Shown piece after piece: positions 27,013-37,183 of a stretch of 53,916 bases of DNA (positions are counted from its first letter, which is position 1; each line of letters opens with the position of its first letter). The position numbers were made by a program, and so were the translations under genes. The notes under the pieces are model-generated. The model saw only the letters and a list, made by a program, of their open reading frames with translations. It was not told the origin of the DNA and searched no databases. Source of the stretch: Legionella drancourtii LLAP12. Its GTDB lineage: Bacteria > Pseudomonadota > Gammaproteobacteria > Legionellales > Legionellaceae. The DNA lies in NCBI RefSeq assembly GCF_000162755.2, contig NZ_JH413847.1:162325-216240 (forward strand), read 5' to 3'.

Positions 27013-27801
27013 ATGGAGAATGAAAAGCATAACTTGGCATTGGCCATCGATGATCGCATTTTTTTAGGCGAAGGTCTGTTTGAAACGCTTAAAGTGGTCG
27101 CCGGTGCTCCTTGTTGCGCTGATTTACATTGGCAGCGACTTGCTGATGCCGCGCAACAGTTAGGAATTTCTTTTCAGCTTTCTTATGAGCATTGGCTGGT
27201 GTGTTTGCAGCAGCAGATTAAGCAAGATAATCTTTTAGATGGTGGAATTAAAGCAATTTTAAGCGCTGGTTCCGCTCCACGAGGTTTAGCCGAATATGGA
27301 GTAGGAGCTCAGTTGCATTTGCAGACTTTTACGTTCAGCGTACACACGCATCCCTTAAGTTTGGTTCGTGCACCTTGGTTAAGGGATGCTGCTAATCCGG
27401 TGTATCAGGTTAAATCAATAAACTATTTAGAAGCAATCTTGGCGCGCCGCCATGCTTTAGCGTTGGGGGCCGATGACGCTTTATTTTTCAATTTACAACA
27501 ACATGCCACGGAAACAACGTGTGCGAATTTGTTTCTTATTCACCAACAATCGTTGCTTACTCCACCGAGAACAGATGGGGTGTTGGCAGGCATTATGCGT
27601 TCACGTATTCTTGCTTTTGCGAAGCAGCAAAATATAGCGTGTAAAGAAGTCTCTCTGAGCCAGGCCATGATTGAGCAGGCTGATGCTGCGTTTATAACGA
27701 ATTCCTTACAAGGTATGCGCGCAATTAACGCTATAGATGGTATTAATTTCCCAGTGAATCATCCATTGCTAGCGCTTTTAAATTCTTCTTTTTGCGTTTA
27801 A
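27013..27801 (+). CDS. pabC: Aminotransferase class IV, probable aminodeoxychorismate lyase PabC
   Basis: PLP enzyme releasing pyruvate from 4-amino-4-deoxychorismate to give p-aminobenzoate for folate. 262 aa from ATG 27013. Motifs: IDDRIFLGEGLFETLKV with the N-terminal family signature, VKSINYLEAILARRHAL with the PLP-binding Lys, and ATETTCANLFLIH followed by GVLAGIMRSRIL. Branched-chain and D-amino acid aminotransferases share the fold; the short length and signature favour PabC. Its 3' end overlaps the convergent TVP38 gene by 59 bp. Confidence 0.8.
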   Translation: MENEKHNLALAIDDRIFLGEGLFETLKVVAGAPCCADLHWQRLADAAQQLGISFQLSYEHWLVCLQQQIKQDNLLDGGIKAILSAGSAPRGLAEYGVGAQLHLQTFTFSVHTHPLSLVRAPWLRDAANPVYQVKSINYLEAILARRHALALGADDALFFNLQQHATETTCANLFLIHQQSLLTPPRTDGVLAGIMRSRILAFAKQQNIACKEVSLSQAMIEQADAAFITNSLQGMRAINAIDGINFPVNHPLLALLNSSFCV

Positions 27802-28459
27802 AGTGCAATTGATTGACTTTCAGCAGGCGAAATTTGCATAAGCACAGAATAACGATGGCCATTCCAGAGATAATTATGCCGCTGTTGCGATAAAAAGAGC
27901 CTTGTGTCAGTAAGATATCCATGCCGGCATAGCCAAAATAAGTATAAATAATTTCAGGTGGAATCAGGAAAACAAAGGTGGTGATGAGGTAGGTGCGGAA
28001 TTTAATCCCGGTAACGCCTAAACCATAATTAACCAGGTTAAAGGGAATAATAGGGAATAAGCGCAGTAAAGCTACGAACCCCCATCCTTTTTGATCGACT
28101 TCATCAATTAGCCCACTTACTTTGACTCCTTTTGTTCGGGAAAACCAATCAAAAATCAAATGACGAGTAATTAAAAACGAACAGGCTGCGCCCCAAGTAG
28201 CACCTAATAAGTTCAGTACGGTACCTAAAAATGGGCCAAAAATAGCACCTCCAGCGAAGGTAATGACCATCGTAGGTAGAAACATGATGGATGCCAGACA
28301 ATAGATAACTAAAAAAAGTATTGGCGCAAACCAACCCAGTTGCTCAACCCAATGCATCACTTCGTTTGAATGTTTCTGGAAAAAAAATGCGGTCGCAATC
28401 AAGGTAGCCGAGGCTAAAACAATAAAGAATATTTTAGTGGAAAGAATTTGGTACTTCAT
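27743..28459 (-). CDS. TVP38/TMEM64 (DedA-like, VTT domain) membrane protein
   Basis: 238 aa from ATG 28459 (GAGAG upstream). Six or so hydrophobic segments. The VTT domain hallmarks are present: FLPTMVITFAGGAIFGPFLGTVLNLLGATWGAACSFLI and the RLFPIIPFNLVNYGLG stretch with its conserved Arg-Pro. Members of this fold act in lipid scrambling or undecaprenyl-phosphate recycling; the specific role here is open. The C-terminus is lysine-rich and runs into the end of pabC on the other strand. Confidence 0.85.
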   Translation of the reverse strand: MKYQILSTKIFFIVLASATLIATAFFFQKHSNEVMHWVEQLGWFAPILFLVIYCLASIMFLPTMVITFAGGAIFGPFLGTVLNLLGATWGAACSFLITRHLIFDWFSRTKGVKVSGLIDEVDQKGWGFVALLRLFPIIPFNLVNYGLGVTGIKFRTYLITTFVFLIPPEIIYTYFGYAGMDILLTQGSFYRNSGIIISGMAIVILCLCKFRLLKVNQLHFKRKKKNLKALAMDDSLGN

Positions 28460-28560
28460 TACTCTCACTTAATTAAGACTCCAGTCAATTAGCCAAAGAA
28501 TCTATTATACACCATTACCGGTTACAATCTTGCAAAATCAAGATTGATTGGGTATAACCG

Positions 28561-30762
28561 ATGCGAATTTTTATAAGAGAAAACAATATGATGGAACAAA
28601 ATACGTGGAAAGAAAGACAAAAGCAACGTGCTCGACAGTGGATTAAGGCACTATTAGTCCGTTGTTTTCATGTTGAACTGCTAGGTAATTATCAATCAGA
28701 ACCGAACTCGGTAATCATTGCGAATAGAACGTCAATCATTGATTTAGTGTTGCTGGCGGCTTTTTTACCGGAGCGCCTGACGGTCGCTATTCATCCAGGT
28801 GCTTCAGGTAAGTTGTGGATGAAAATGATGATGCTGTTTGCCGATGTCATTGCGATTGATTCAACGCGAGCTTATGCTGCCAAGGCTTTAATTAAAGCCA
28901 TCCATGCAGGAAAGCGCTGTGTTATTTTCCCGCAGGGGCTAGGGGGAGAAGAAGAAAGTTTAAGAGTTTTTGATGGACCTGCCATGGTACTGAAAAAAGC
29001 AGGTGCTTCGGTCATTCCTATACGCATTGATGGGCCGCAATATAGCATTTTTTCGATCAGTAAAGACAAACACCGTATACGTTTATTTCCTAAAGTTACG
29101 TTGCATATATTGCCATCACGTGCTTATTTGCACATTAAAGAAGGGGCTGTGGACCGATCAACAGTTAGTTTGCGCCTCTTTCGTTTGATTAGTGAATTAA
29201 CTTTTGCCAATAATTTTCAGCCCAAACCTTTATTTAAAGCCTTAATTGAAGGTGCTTATTTAGGTCTAAAGCATAAGGCAAAAATTGAAGATTCGAATCG
29301 TACGCCATTAAATTATCGTCAGTTTCTGGCGCGCTGTTTTATTCTTGGTCGCCAAATTAAAAGGCAAACGCGTATTGGTGAGCGTGTCGGGGTAATGATG
29401 CCTACCACAATCGCGGGTATGGTTACTTTTTTTGCTCTACATGCTTATCGTCGGATCCCGGCCATGTTGAATTTTAGTATGGGATTTTACAATCTATTTT
29501 CTGCATGTCATTCAGCCGGTATTACGACTATTTATACGTCAAAGCAATTTGTTGTTACCGCGAAACTTGAGACTTTAGTCGAAGAATTACAAAACGCTGG
29601 TATGAAGGTGCGCTTTTTGGAAGATTTTAAAGCGTCTATTCATTTAGGTCATAAGCTTTCTGGTTTAGTCAAAGGAATGTTTCCTTTATGGGCTTATCAA
29701 TTGATTGGCAAACCCGTCATGCCTGAAGAAACAGGGGTTATTTTATTTACTTCAGGTTCTGAAGGGGTACCTAAGGGCGTGGTCTTAAGCCATTCAAATC
29801 TTCTGGCAAATTGCTGGCAGTTGATCTCGCGCGTAGATTTTTCCTCACGCGACATATTCTTTGATGCGTTACCGATCTTTCATTGTTTTGGATTAACTGC
29901 AGGCGCTATTTTGCCTTTAGTTACGGGCGTGAGCTGTTTCTTTTATCCTTCGCCGCTGCATTATAAAATTATTCCTGGCTTAGTATATCAATCCGGGGCG
30001 ACGATTATGTTTGGTACCGATACTTTTTTAACCGGCTACGCCCGTGCAGCAGAACGGTATGATTTTAGTAGTGTGCGTTATGTTTTTGCAGGCGCGGAAA
30101 AAGTAAAACCCGAGACAATCAGAAATTGGACTGATAATTTCGGGGTGAAAATTTTTGAAGGTTATGGGGCTACGGAGGCTTCTCCCGTTATTTCCATGAA
30201 TTGTCCTTTAGCATCAATTCCGGGTAGTGTGGGAATGATCTTACCCTTTATGGAAAGCCGCATCGAGCCTGTAGATGGTATTGCTGAAGGCGGGCGTTTG
30301 TTCTTGCGTGGCCCTAATGTCATGCAAGGTTATTTATCCGCCGATACCGGACATGAGGTTATTGCACCTAAGGGGGGCTGGCATGATACCGGGGATATCG
30401 TGACCATGGATAAAGAAGGATTTATTACCATTGCGGGACGAGCGAAACGTTTTGCTAAGATTGCCGGTGAAATGGTGTCTTTGACTGCGGTTGAAGGTAT
30501 TGCTGCCTCAATCTGGCCTGAATTATTACATGCGGCAGTGTCACAAAAAAGTGCTAAGAAAGGCGAACAGGTTTTACTTTTTAGTGAAGCAACGAATGCG
30601 GAAAAATCCAGTTTTATCAAGAAAGTGCACGAGCAAAGCTATTCGGAATTGCTGATCCCTCATCAAATTTATTCAGGAAGTAAAATCCCCGTTTTGCCTT
30701 CAGGTAAAATTGATTACATTACTTTGGAGAAGCAATTAACCGAAGAATCGTCATTTTCTTAA
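28561..30762 (+). CDS. aas: Aas-like acyltransferase/acyl-ACP synthetase fusion with degenerate acyltransferase half
   Basis: 733 aa, colinear with E. coli Aas (2-acylglycerophosphoethanolamine acyltransferase plus acyl-ACP synthetase), which re-acylates lysophospholipids at the inner membrane. The N-terminal PlsC-like half should carry HX4D and FPEG-type motifs; here they read N-R56-TSII-D61 and FPQGLGG (123-129), so the catalytic His and Glu-Gly-Arg are gone. The AMP-binding half is intact: FTSGSEGVPKG, FEGYGATEASPVI, DTGDIV and GRAKRFAKIAGEMVSL. ATG 28561 is given; ATG 28588 has a better AAGAG context. Only the synthetase activity may remain. Confidence 0.85.
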   Translation: MRIFIRENNMMEQNTWKERQKQRARQWIKALLVRCFHVELLGNYQSEPNSVIIANRTSIIDLVLLAAFLPERLTVAIHPGASGKLWMKMMMLFADVIAIDSTRAYAAKALIKAIHAGKRCVIFPQGLGGEEESLRVFDGPAMVLKKAGASVIPIRIDGPQYSIFSISKDKHRIRLFPKVTLHILPSRAYLHIKEGAVDRSTVSLRLFRLISELTFANNFQPKPLFKALIEGAYLGLKHKAKIEDSNRTPLNYRQFLARCFILGRQIKRQTRIGERVGVMMPTTIAGMVTFFALHAYRRIPAMLNFSMGFYNLFSACHSAGITTIYTSKQFVVTAKLETLVEELQNAGMKVRFLEDFKASIHLGHKLSGLVKGMFPLWAYQLIGKPVMPEETGVILFTSGSEGVPKGVVLSHSNLLANCWQLISRVDFSSRDIFFDALPIFHCFGLTAGAILPLVTGVSCFFYPSPLHYKIIPGLVYQSGATIMFGTDTFLTGYARAAERYDFSSVRYVFAGAEKVKPETIRNWTDNFGVKIFEGYGATEASPVISMNCPLASIPGSVGMILPFMESRIEPVDGIAEGGRLFLRGPNVMQGYLSADTGHEVIAPKGGWHDTGDIVTMDKEGFITIAGRAKRFAKIAGEMVSLTAVEGIAASIWPELLHAAVSQKSAKKGEQVLLFSEATNAEKSSFIKKVHEQSYSELLIPHQIYSGSKIPVLPSGKIDYITLEKQLTEESSFS

Positions 30763-30792
30763 GGGCATTCAAATTCTGCAGGTTGGCTCGTT

Positions 30793-30808
30793 TGCCCCCT
30801 AGGGGGCA
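30793..30808. terminator. Palindrome between aas-like and phaC genes
   Basis: TGCCCCCTAGGGGGCA is a perfect 16-bp palindrome between two convergent genes, 30 bp after the first stop. It would fold as a GC-rich stem with a very tight loop. Bidirectional terminator is the simplest reading. Confidence 0.55.
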
Positions 30809-30899
30809 TTTGACCTAACAGTTGTACCTATCCGTGCATTATTGTTGTGAATTTTAGGAGCAACACCTTCACTTACAGCCAACTATCTTTACAGCAGCA

Positions 30900-32642
30900 T
30901 TATTTTTTCAACACATAACTGCCTGGAGCATCCATTATCGGTGTATAAGGCAATTTACTAAAGTCTGGAGCCGGGATGGTTTTTCCTGAATACTCGTTCA
31001 GCCATTTAACCCATTCAGGCCACCAGGAACCTACATGTTCTACGGCCCCTTCTATCCATTCTTCCTCTGTGGATGAGGTGCTGTTATTAACCTTATAGCC
31101 GTATTTAGTCACCGAGGGTGGGTTGATAATGCCGGCGATGTGCCCTGAACCTCCCAAAACAAAACTTTTGGGGCCACTCATTAGTTGAAAACCAATATAG
31201 GTTGTTTTCCATGGCGCAATATGATCTTTTTCAGTGGAGAGGAAAAAGGTCGGCACATCAATTTTACTGACATCAATGGGAGTATGATTGATGTGAATTT
31301 TATTAGGCTTAGCCAGATCATTATGGAGATACATCCATCTTAAATACTGAGAATGCATGGTTGCAGGCATGTTGGTTGAATCTGAGTTCCAATACAAAAT
31401 ATCAAACGGAACCGGGTTTTTACCGCGCAGATAGTTTTTAATGAAAAAAGACCATATTAAGTCATTTGCTCTTAATGAGTTAAAACTTGAAGCCATGAAT
31501 TTCCCCGCAAGATAGCCTTTGGACTTCATTTCTTCTTCTAATTTTTGAATTTGTTGCTCATCAATAAATACGGCAATGTCGCCTGGATCACTAAAATCTA
31601 TCATTGAGGCTAGAAACGTAGCGCTGTGAATGGAGTTATCTTGATGCGCTTTATTGTAAGCCAGCAAGAGGGATAATAAGGTGCCACCAATACAGAATCC
31701 CAAGGTATTAACCTGATCTACACGCAGTTGGCTTTGAATTACACGAATGGCCTCTTGGGGACCTTCTTTTAAATACTCGTATAAGCCTTTTTGCGCAAAG
31801 CTGGCGTCTGGATTGATCCAGGAAATAATAAAGACCGTAATGCCTTGTTCTACGAGCCAACGAATTAATGAATTATGAGGACTTAAATCCAAAATATAAT
31901 ATTTGTTAATCCATGGTGGGATAATTAATAGAGGTATTGATTTAACTTTAGCTGTTTGCGGCGTGTATTGAATTAATTCCATCATGTCATTTCTAAATAC
32001 TACTTTTCCAGGCGTAATTGCTAAATTTTCACCAATTTTAAAGGCATCAGTATCGGTCATTTTAATTATGAGACGTGCAGAACCTACTTCTAAATCGGAT
32101 AAGAGGTTGTGCAAGCCATGTAGTAAATTTTTACCATGACTTTTCAAGGTTTCATCCATCAACTGCGGATTTGTATATAGGAAATTTGCGGGTGATAAAG
32201 CATCTAAATACTGTCGCGTAAAAAATTGCAGGCGTTTTGCCAAATTTTTATCAGGATACTCCATTTGTGCAAATAAACGATTCATATGTTCGCTAGCTAA
32301 AAGATATTGCTGGCTTAGCAGATTGAAAAATGGGTTATGCAGCCAATCCTCACTACTGAAGCGCGAGTCAGTAATCGGCATTGACGTGCCTTCTAACCAA
32401 TGAGTAAATTGAGTCTGGGCCAGTTTCATGGCATCTTCCCAATAAGCCAATTGCATTTGCCAGAGTTTTTCGGGATTTTTTAAAATAACGGAAACCACAT
32501 TTTGGAAATGTTCAGTTAAGTCAATGTATCGTTCTACTAGAGCAGAAAGCTGTTGCGGTTTGGATTGTATGTCATTAATGATCTGTAGACTTTTTTCAGC
32601 AACCGCTTGCAGCAAATCACCAAACTCTTTGTCATGGGTCAT
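30900..32642 (-). CDS. phaC: Poly(3-hydroxyalkanoate) synthase PhaC
   Basis: Polymerises hydroxyacyl-CoA into storage polyester, which Legionella accumulates in its transmissive phase. 580 aa, class I-like length. The N-terminal PhaC_N region is followed by the alpha/beta fold with TLGFCIGGTLLSLLLAY; the lipase-box Cys is C317. Asp and His partners lie in STEKDHIAPW and GSGHIAGIINPP. AGGAG stands 7 bp before the ATG. No phaA, phaB or phaE gene is adjacent, as is common when they are scattered. Confidence 0.93.
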   Translation of the reverse strand: MTHDKEFGDLLQAVAEKSLQIINDIQSKPQQLSALVERYIDLTEHFQNVVSVILKNPEKLWQMQLAYWEDAMKLAQTQFTHWLEGTSMPITDSRFSSEDWLHNPFFNLLSQQYLLASEHMNRLFAQMEYPDKNLAKRLQFFTRQYLDALSPANFLYTNPQLMDETLKSHGKNLLHGLHNLLSDLEVGSARLIIKMTDTDAFKIGENLAITPGKVVFRNDMMELIQYTPQTAKVKSIPLLIIPPWINKYYILDLSPHNSLIRWLVEQGITVFIISWINPDASFAQKGLYEYLKEGPQEAIRVIQSQLRVDQVNTLGFCIGGTLLSLLLAYNKAHQDNSIHSATFLASMIDFSDPGDIAVFIDEQQIQKLEEEMKSKGYLAGKFMASSFNSLRANDLIWSFFIKNYLRGKNPVPFDILYWNSDSTNMPATMHSQYLRWMYLHNDLAKPNKIHINHTPIDVSKIDVPTFFLSTEKDHIAPWKTTYIGFQLMSGPKSFVLGGSGHIAGIINPPSVTKYGYKVNNSTSSTEEEWIEGAVEHVGSWWPEWVKWLNEYSGKTIPAPDFSKLPYTPIMDAPGSYVLKK

Positions 32643-32893
32643 CCTAAACTCCTGAAAGACAAATAATGTTTAATTTCTTATTTTGGTGCGTTTCTTTTGA
32701 TTTAGCAAGGTTTATAGTGTTCTTCTCAATTGAGCTTGCATACGACTAAAGCGATATTTATCCTTATCTTATCCAATATGAGTAATCTTGGGATTTAATA
32801 AATTTGTTTAACGCATCTATGTTGCCTTTTGTTCTGGCAAAATGAACTGTTATTTTTCATAAATTTTGCTTGTTTAAAACGCATGATTTAATA
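32643..32893. other. Intergenic region between phaC and purH
   Basis: AT-rich 251 bp that must carry the phaC promoter on the minus strand and the end of the purH operon. I see TTGAGA and TATAAA-like words on the minus strand but not at 16-18 bp spacing, and no clear terminator hairpin after purH. Confidence 0.4.
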
Positions 32894-34484
32894 TTAATGC
32901 TTGAAATGCCTGATTCCAGTGAAAACCATAGCTAAGCCCTGTGCTTGCGCACAGGCAATAATTTGCGCATCTCTTATCGAACCACCAGGTTGAATGATGG
33001 CAGAAACCCCTGCCTGTGCGGCAAGTTCTATCGTGTCGGGGAAGGGGATAAAAGCATCTGATGCCATAACCGAATTTTCCGTAGCAAATCCCATTTGTTG
33101 TGCTTGCCAAAGGCCAATGCGGGCGCTCATAACGCGGCTGGTTTGCCCTCCTCCTAAACCGATGGTGGCTCCATCCTTTGCATAAACAATGGCATTTGAT
33201 TTCACATGTTTGACGGCCAACCAGGCAAAGAGTAAATCGTTCATCTGCTGTTCTGATGGTTGACGACGAGTGACGGTCTTAAATTCATAACTGTCTAGTG
33301 AAAATGAATCTTGTTCTTGCACTAAGATGCCGCCATCAATTTTTCTCATATTTAAACGAAATACGTTGGCGGGTGGCCAAGCCCCGGTGATCAGAACACG
33401 GATATTTTCTTTATTGGCAAGGACTGATTTTGCTTCGGCATTGATTTCTGGAGCGATGATGACTTCCACGAATTGTCGTTCGAGGATCGCTTTGGCTACT
33501 TCGGCATTCAAGGTTTGATTAAAGGCAATAATGCCGCCATAAGCCGAGGTAGGATCACTTTGATACGCTTTTAAATAGGCAGTAAGAGCACTTTCGGCAA
33601 CGGCAATGCCGCAGGGGCTTGCGTGTTTGACAATGACACAAATAGGTTTATCCAGAGCAAATGATTTAACACAATCTAAAGCGGCATCCGCATCTAAAAT
33701 ATTGTTATAGGATAATTGTTTGCCTTGGATTAATCTGGCGGCGCCAAGTGAACCATGACTTATATTTTTGTCGGTATAGCATGCTGCTTGCTGATGTGGA
33801 TTTTCGCCATAACGCAAATCAGTCAGCTTATTAAACTGACAGGTAAGTATTTCGGGGAAACCGCTGGGCGTGAATTGTTCATCCAGGGCGGTCAGGTAAT
33901 TGGTGATTGCTGCATCGTAGGCGGCCGTATGGGCAAAGGCTTTTTTGGCGAGTGTAAACCCCCAATTTGTAGGCGCCTTTTGGTTTGTTAGGTGGTTAAT
34001 GAGTTCAGCATAATCTTCGGGTTTTACAACGACAAAGGTATGGGCATGGTTTTTTGGCTGCCGAGCGAATCATGGCTGGGCCGCCAATATCAATGTTTTC
34101 TATGGCGTCACTAAAGTTGCAGTCAATTTGACTAATGGTTTGTTCGAAGGGGTATAAATTGATTACCAGTAAATCAATGGGCTCGATTGCATGTTGTTTT
34201 AAGGTGGGTTCATCCTTTTTTCTGCGCGCTAATAAACCGGCATGAATTGCTGGATGTAAGGTTTTAACCCGGCCATCCAGCAATTCAGGAACGCCGGTAT
34301 ATTCGCTTACTTCAGTTACGGGCAATGCATGCTCTTTGAGTAAGGCGCTGGTATTACCGGTTGCAATCAGTTCTATGCCTTGCTGATGTAATGCTTGTGC
34401 CAGCTCAATAATCCCGCGTTTATCAGAGACACTGAGCAACGCTCTTCGTGGTTTAAACGCGGAGAACCTGGGGGGATGAGGCAT
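32894..34484 (-). pseudogene. purH: Bifunctional purine biosynthesis protein PurH, frameshifted
   Basis: AICAR formyltransferase/IMP cyclohydrolase, the last two steps to IMP. The N-terminal frame (34484 downward) reads [18 protein letters not shown] and [13 protein letters not shown], then leaves the family and stops after 159 residues. A second frame continues [18 protein letters not shown] and runs open to 32894, with RYGENPHQQA, VKHASPCGIA and the C-terminal GGSIRDAQII. The break is at the six-T run 34050-34055 (six A on the coding strand); five would restore AAKNHAH and give about 529 aa. True lesion or homopolymer sequencing error. Confidence 0.9.
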
Positions 34485-34495
34485 TAAAAATTACC

Positions 34496-35365
34496 TTATT
34501 TACGCGCAAATATTAATAATGACCATCCATTGAGTTCTTTTTGACCGACCAAAAGAAACAATGACTCATAAGCTGCTATGAGCATCGGTGCTTGTTCGCT
34601 CAGTAAACCGGAGACTACCAATTGCCCATCTGGATGTAATAATTGCTGAAAACGTTCTTTTAGCGTAATTAATGGCGCTAATAAGATATTGGCAATGATT
34701 AAATTCACTGGGGTGCTTAGTTCATCAGGAAAGCTAACATGTAGATTGTGAGCATTTAGATTGTTTGTTAGCGCATTATTTTGGGTAGCTTGCAGAGCTT
34801 GTTGATCAATATCTACCGCATATACCTGTTCGGCGCCTAATTTTAATGCCGCTAAGGAAAGAATGCCGGAGCCACAACCATAATCAATGACCGATTTGCG
34901 TTTAAGCTCCGCCTGCTCAAGCCAGGTTAGGCATAAAGAGGTAGTTGGATGTGTCCCCGTACCAAAAGCTAAGCCTGGATCGAGCATTAAATTAACGGCG
35001 CCAGGTTCAGGTGGCGTTGACCAGGTTGGACATATCCATAAACGCTTGCCAAAACGCTGTGGTTTAAAGTCATCCATCCACGCGCGTTCCCAGTCTCGGT
35101 CTTCTAAAACTTCTAGACTTAAACTTAATTCTGGATAGCTTTGGGCTAGGCTATCGCGTGTGAATTGTGCTTGAATGGCCTCTGGAAACAAGGCCTGAAT
35201 AATGACTTCAGGCCATAAAGGCGTAGTCCCAGGTTCGGGTTCAAGAACTGGATTATCGTTTTTATCGGTGAGCATAATAGATAAGGCACCAAACTCTTCC
35301 AATTCGGCGCTTAGTTTTTCTAGTTCTGCAACCGGACAATGTTCTATTTTTAATTGAAACCACAC
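34496..35365 (-). CDS. prmA: Ribosomal protein L11 methyltransferase PrmA
   Basis: SAM-dependent enzyme methylating ribosomal protein L11 at several amino groups. 289 aa. The N-terminal substrate-recognition domain starts MWFQLKIEHCPVAELEKLSAELEE, with DRDWERAWMDDFKPQRFGKRLWICP, then the SAM fold with GLAFGTGTHPTTSLCL, VIDYGCGSGILSLAALKLGA and IIANILLAPLI. Four bp separate its start from the accC stop and 11 bp its stop from purH, all one operon. Confidence 0.94.
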   Translation of the reverse strand: MWFQLKIEHCPVAELEKLSAELEEFGALSIMLTDKNDNPVLEPEPGTTPLWPEVIIQALFPEAIQAQFTRDSLAQSYPELSLSLEVLEDRDWERAWMDDFKPQRFGKRLWICPTWSTPPEPGAVNLMLDPGLAFGTGTHPTTSLCLTWLEQAELKRKSVIDYGCGSGILSLAALKLGAEQVYAVDIDQQALQATQNNALTNNLNAHNLHVSFPDELSTPVNLIIANILLAPLITLKERFQQLLHPDGQLVVSGLLSEQAPMLIAAYESLFLLVGQKELNGWSLLIFARK

Positions 35366-35369
35366 AGCA

Positions 35370-36710
35370 TTAATCCTTCAGCATTTTTTCTAGATAGTGA
35401 ATATTGGTACCGCCAGCAATAAAGGATTGATCATGAAGAATACGTTGGTGTAATTCAATATTAGTCTTTATGCCATCGATAATGATTTCATCAAGCGCAT
35501 TACGCATTCTGGCAATTGCTTCGGCACGGGTTTCGCCATAGCTTATCAATTTACCAATCATGGAATCATAATTAGGTGGTACAGTGTAACTGCTGTAAAT
35601 ATGGGAGTCAAAGCGAATGCCAGGTCCACCAGGTTGGTGTAATAATTTAATCGTTCCTGGAGAAGGCATAAAAGTTTTTGCATCTTCAGCATTGATTCGG
35701 CATTCAATGGCATGGCCACGAAATCTGATGTCTTCTTGCGTCAATGTCATTGGTAGTTCACTGGCGATTTTGATTTGTTCTTTAATTAAATCAATGCCGG
35801 TAATCATTTCCGTTACTGGATGCTCGACCTGAATCCGTGTATTCATTTCAATGAAATAAAAACAGCCATCTTGATATAAAAATTCAAAAGTTCCTGCTCC
35901 GCGGTATTTTAAGTCTTGGCAAGCCTTAACCACGGAGGCACCGATTTCTTTTCTTAGTTCGGCACTAATGCCAGGAGCTGGTGCTTCTTCCACTACTTTT
36001 TGATGACGTCTTTGCATGGAGCAATCGCGCTCTCCCAAATGAATGGCCTTGCCTTGGCCATCACCGAGTACTTGAAATTCAACGTGGCGTGGGTTTTCCA
36101 GGAATTTTTCCATGTAAACCGTGGCATTATTAAATGCGGCTTTTGCCTCACTACGGGTTAGTGCAATGGCGCTCAGAAGATTGGATTCGCTATGCACTAC
36201 GCGCATACCACGGCCACCGCCGCCGCCAGCGGCTTTAATGATCACTGGATAACCAATTTTACGACCAATTTCCAGACTCCGGTTATCATCTTCCGTTAAT
36301 GGACCATCAGAGCCTGGAACACAAGGAACACCCGCTGCTTTCATGGCATGGATCGCAGATACTTTGTCGCCCATCAGACGAATTGTATCACCACGTGGGC
36401 CAATAAATTTAAAACCACTTTGTTCGACAATATCCGCAAAATCGGCATTTTCAGACAAAAAGCCATAACCGGGGTGAATGGCTACCGCATCGGTAATCTC
36501 GGCAGCAGAAATAATAGCCGGGATATTTAGATAACTTTTTTGGGCTGGAGCTGGGCCAATGCAAACGGTTTCATCCGCCAGGCGAACATGCAATAAATCT
36601 TTATCCACATCAGAATGGACCGCAACAGTTTGAATGCCTAGTTCTTTACAGGCACGTAAGATACGAAGGGCAATTTCGCCGCGATTGGCAATAACAATTT
36701 TACTGAGCAT
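35370..36710 (-). CDS. accC: Acetyl-CoA carboxylase biotin carboxylase subunit AccC
   Basis: Carboxylates biotin on AccB with ATP and bicarbonate, the first half-reaction of fatty acid synthesis. 446 aa, normal. Motifs: [23 protein letters not shown] at the N-terminus, the ATP-grasp glycine loop [49 protein letters not shown] with the metal-binding Glu and catalytic Arg, and [13 protein letters not shown]. It follows accB in the usual order, with an 11 bp gap. Confidence 0.97.
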   Translation of the reverse strand: MLSKIVIANRGEIALRILRACKELGIQTVAVHSDVDKDLLHVRLADETVCIGPAPAQKSYLNIPAIISAAEITDAVAIHPGYGFLSENADFADIVEQSGFKFIGPRGDTIRLMGDKVSAIHAMKAAGVPCVPGSDGPLTEDDNRSLEIGRKIGYPVIIKAAGGGGGRGMRVVHSESNLLSAIALTRSEAKAAFNNATVYMEKFLENPRHVEFQVLGDGQGKAIHLGERDCSMQRRHQKVVEEAPAPGISAELRKEIGASVVKACQDLKYRGAGTFEFLYQDGCFYFIEMNTRIQVEHPVTEMITGIDLIKEQIKIASELPMTLTQEDIRFRGHAIECRINAEDAKTFMPSPGTIKLLHQPGGPGIRFDSHIYSSYTVPPNYDSMIGKLISYGETRAEAIARMRNALDEIIIDGIKTNIELHQRILHDQSFIAGGTNIHYLEKMLKD

Positions 36711-36721
36711 AAATGCACCCT

Positions 36722-37183
36722 CTATTCAATAACAAATAAAACCTGGTCGTATTCAACCGGCTCTCCATTGGCGACCAATATATCCACAATTTTACCGGCA
36801 CGATCGGCTTCGATTTCGTTGAACATTTTCATTGCTTCAACAATACATAAAACATCGCCCACTTTGACTGATTGGCCAATAGTAACAAAGGGGGGGCTTT
36901 CTGGTGATGGTGAGGCATATATAGTACCGACCATGGGGGAGCGGATTTTATGTCCTGAAGCAACAATCACAGCAGGTTTGCTATCAGCGGCCGCAATACT
37001 TGGCGCTGCTATTTCGGCTCGAGGTGATGCAGGGGCAGAAACATAATGAACTTGAGGTGCCTCTATGGGGGCGGTGTTGTGGCGACTTAATCTTAATGAT
37101 TCTTCACCTTCTTTAATTTCAATTTCAGAAATGCCGGTTTCTTCCAGCAATTCGATTAGTTTTCTTATTTTACGAATATCCAT
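36722..37183 (-). CDS. accB: Biotin carboxyl carrier protein AccB
   Basis: 153 aa carrier. The N-terminal helix [30 protein letters not shown] is followed by a Pro/Ala-rich flexible linker (about 37-72) and the biotinyl domain with EAMKMFNEI; Lys119 is the biotinylation site and the thumb loop [11 protein letters not shown] is present. The A of its ATG is the last base of the aroQ stop (TAATG), which points to translational coupling. Confidence 0.97.
   Translation of the reverse strand: MDIRKIRKLIELLEETGISEIEIKEGEESLRLSRHNTAPIEAPQVHYVSAPASPRAEIAAPSIAAADSKPAVIVASGHKIRSPMVGTIYASPSPESPPFVTIGQSVKVGDVLCIVEAMKMFNEIEADRAGKIVDILVANGEPVEYDQVLFVIE

Noticed and set aside
26596-27030. 144-codon minus-strand frame rich in His, Asn and Gln
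   Set aside because: Antisense to the acidic small protein and the start of pabC; the odd composition is what the complement of Asp/Glu codons gives.
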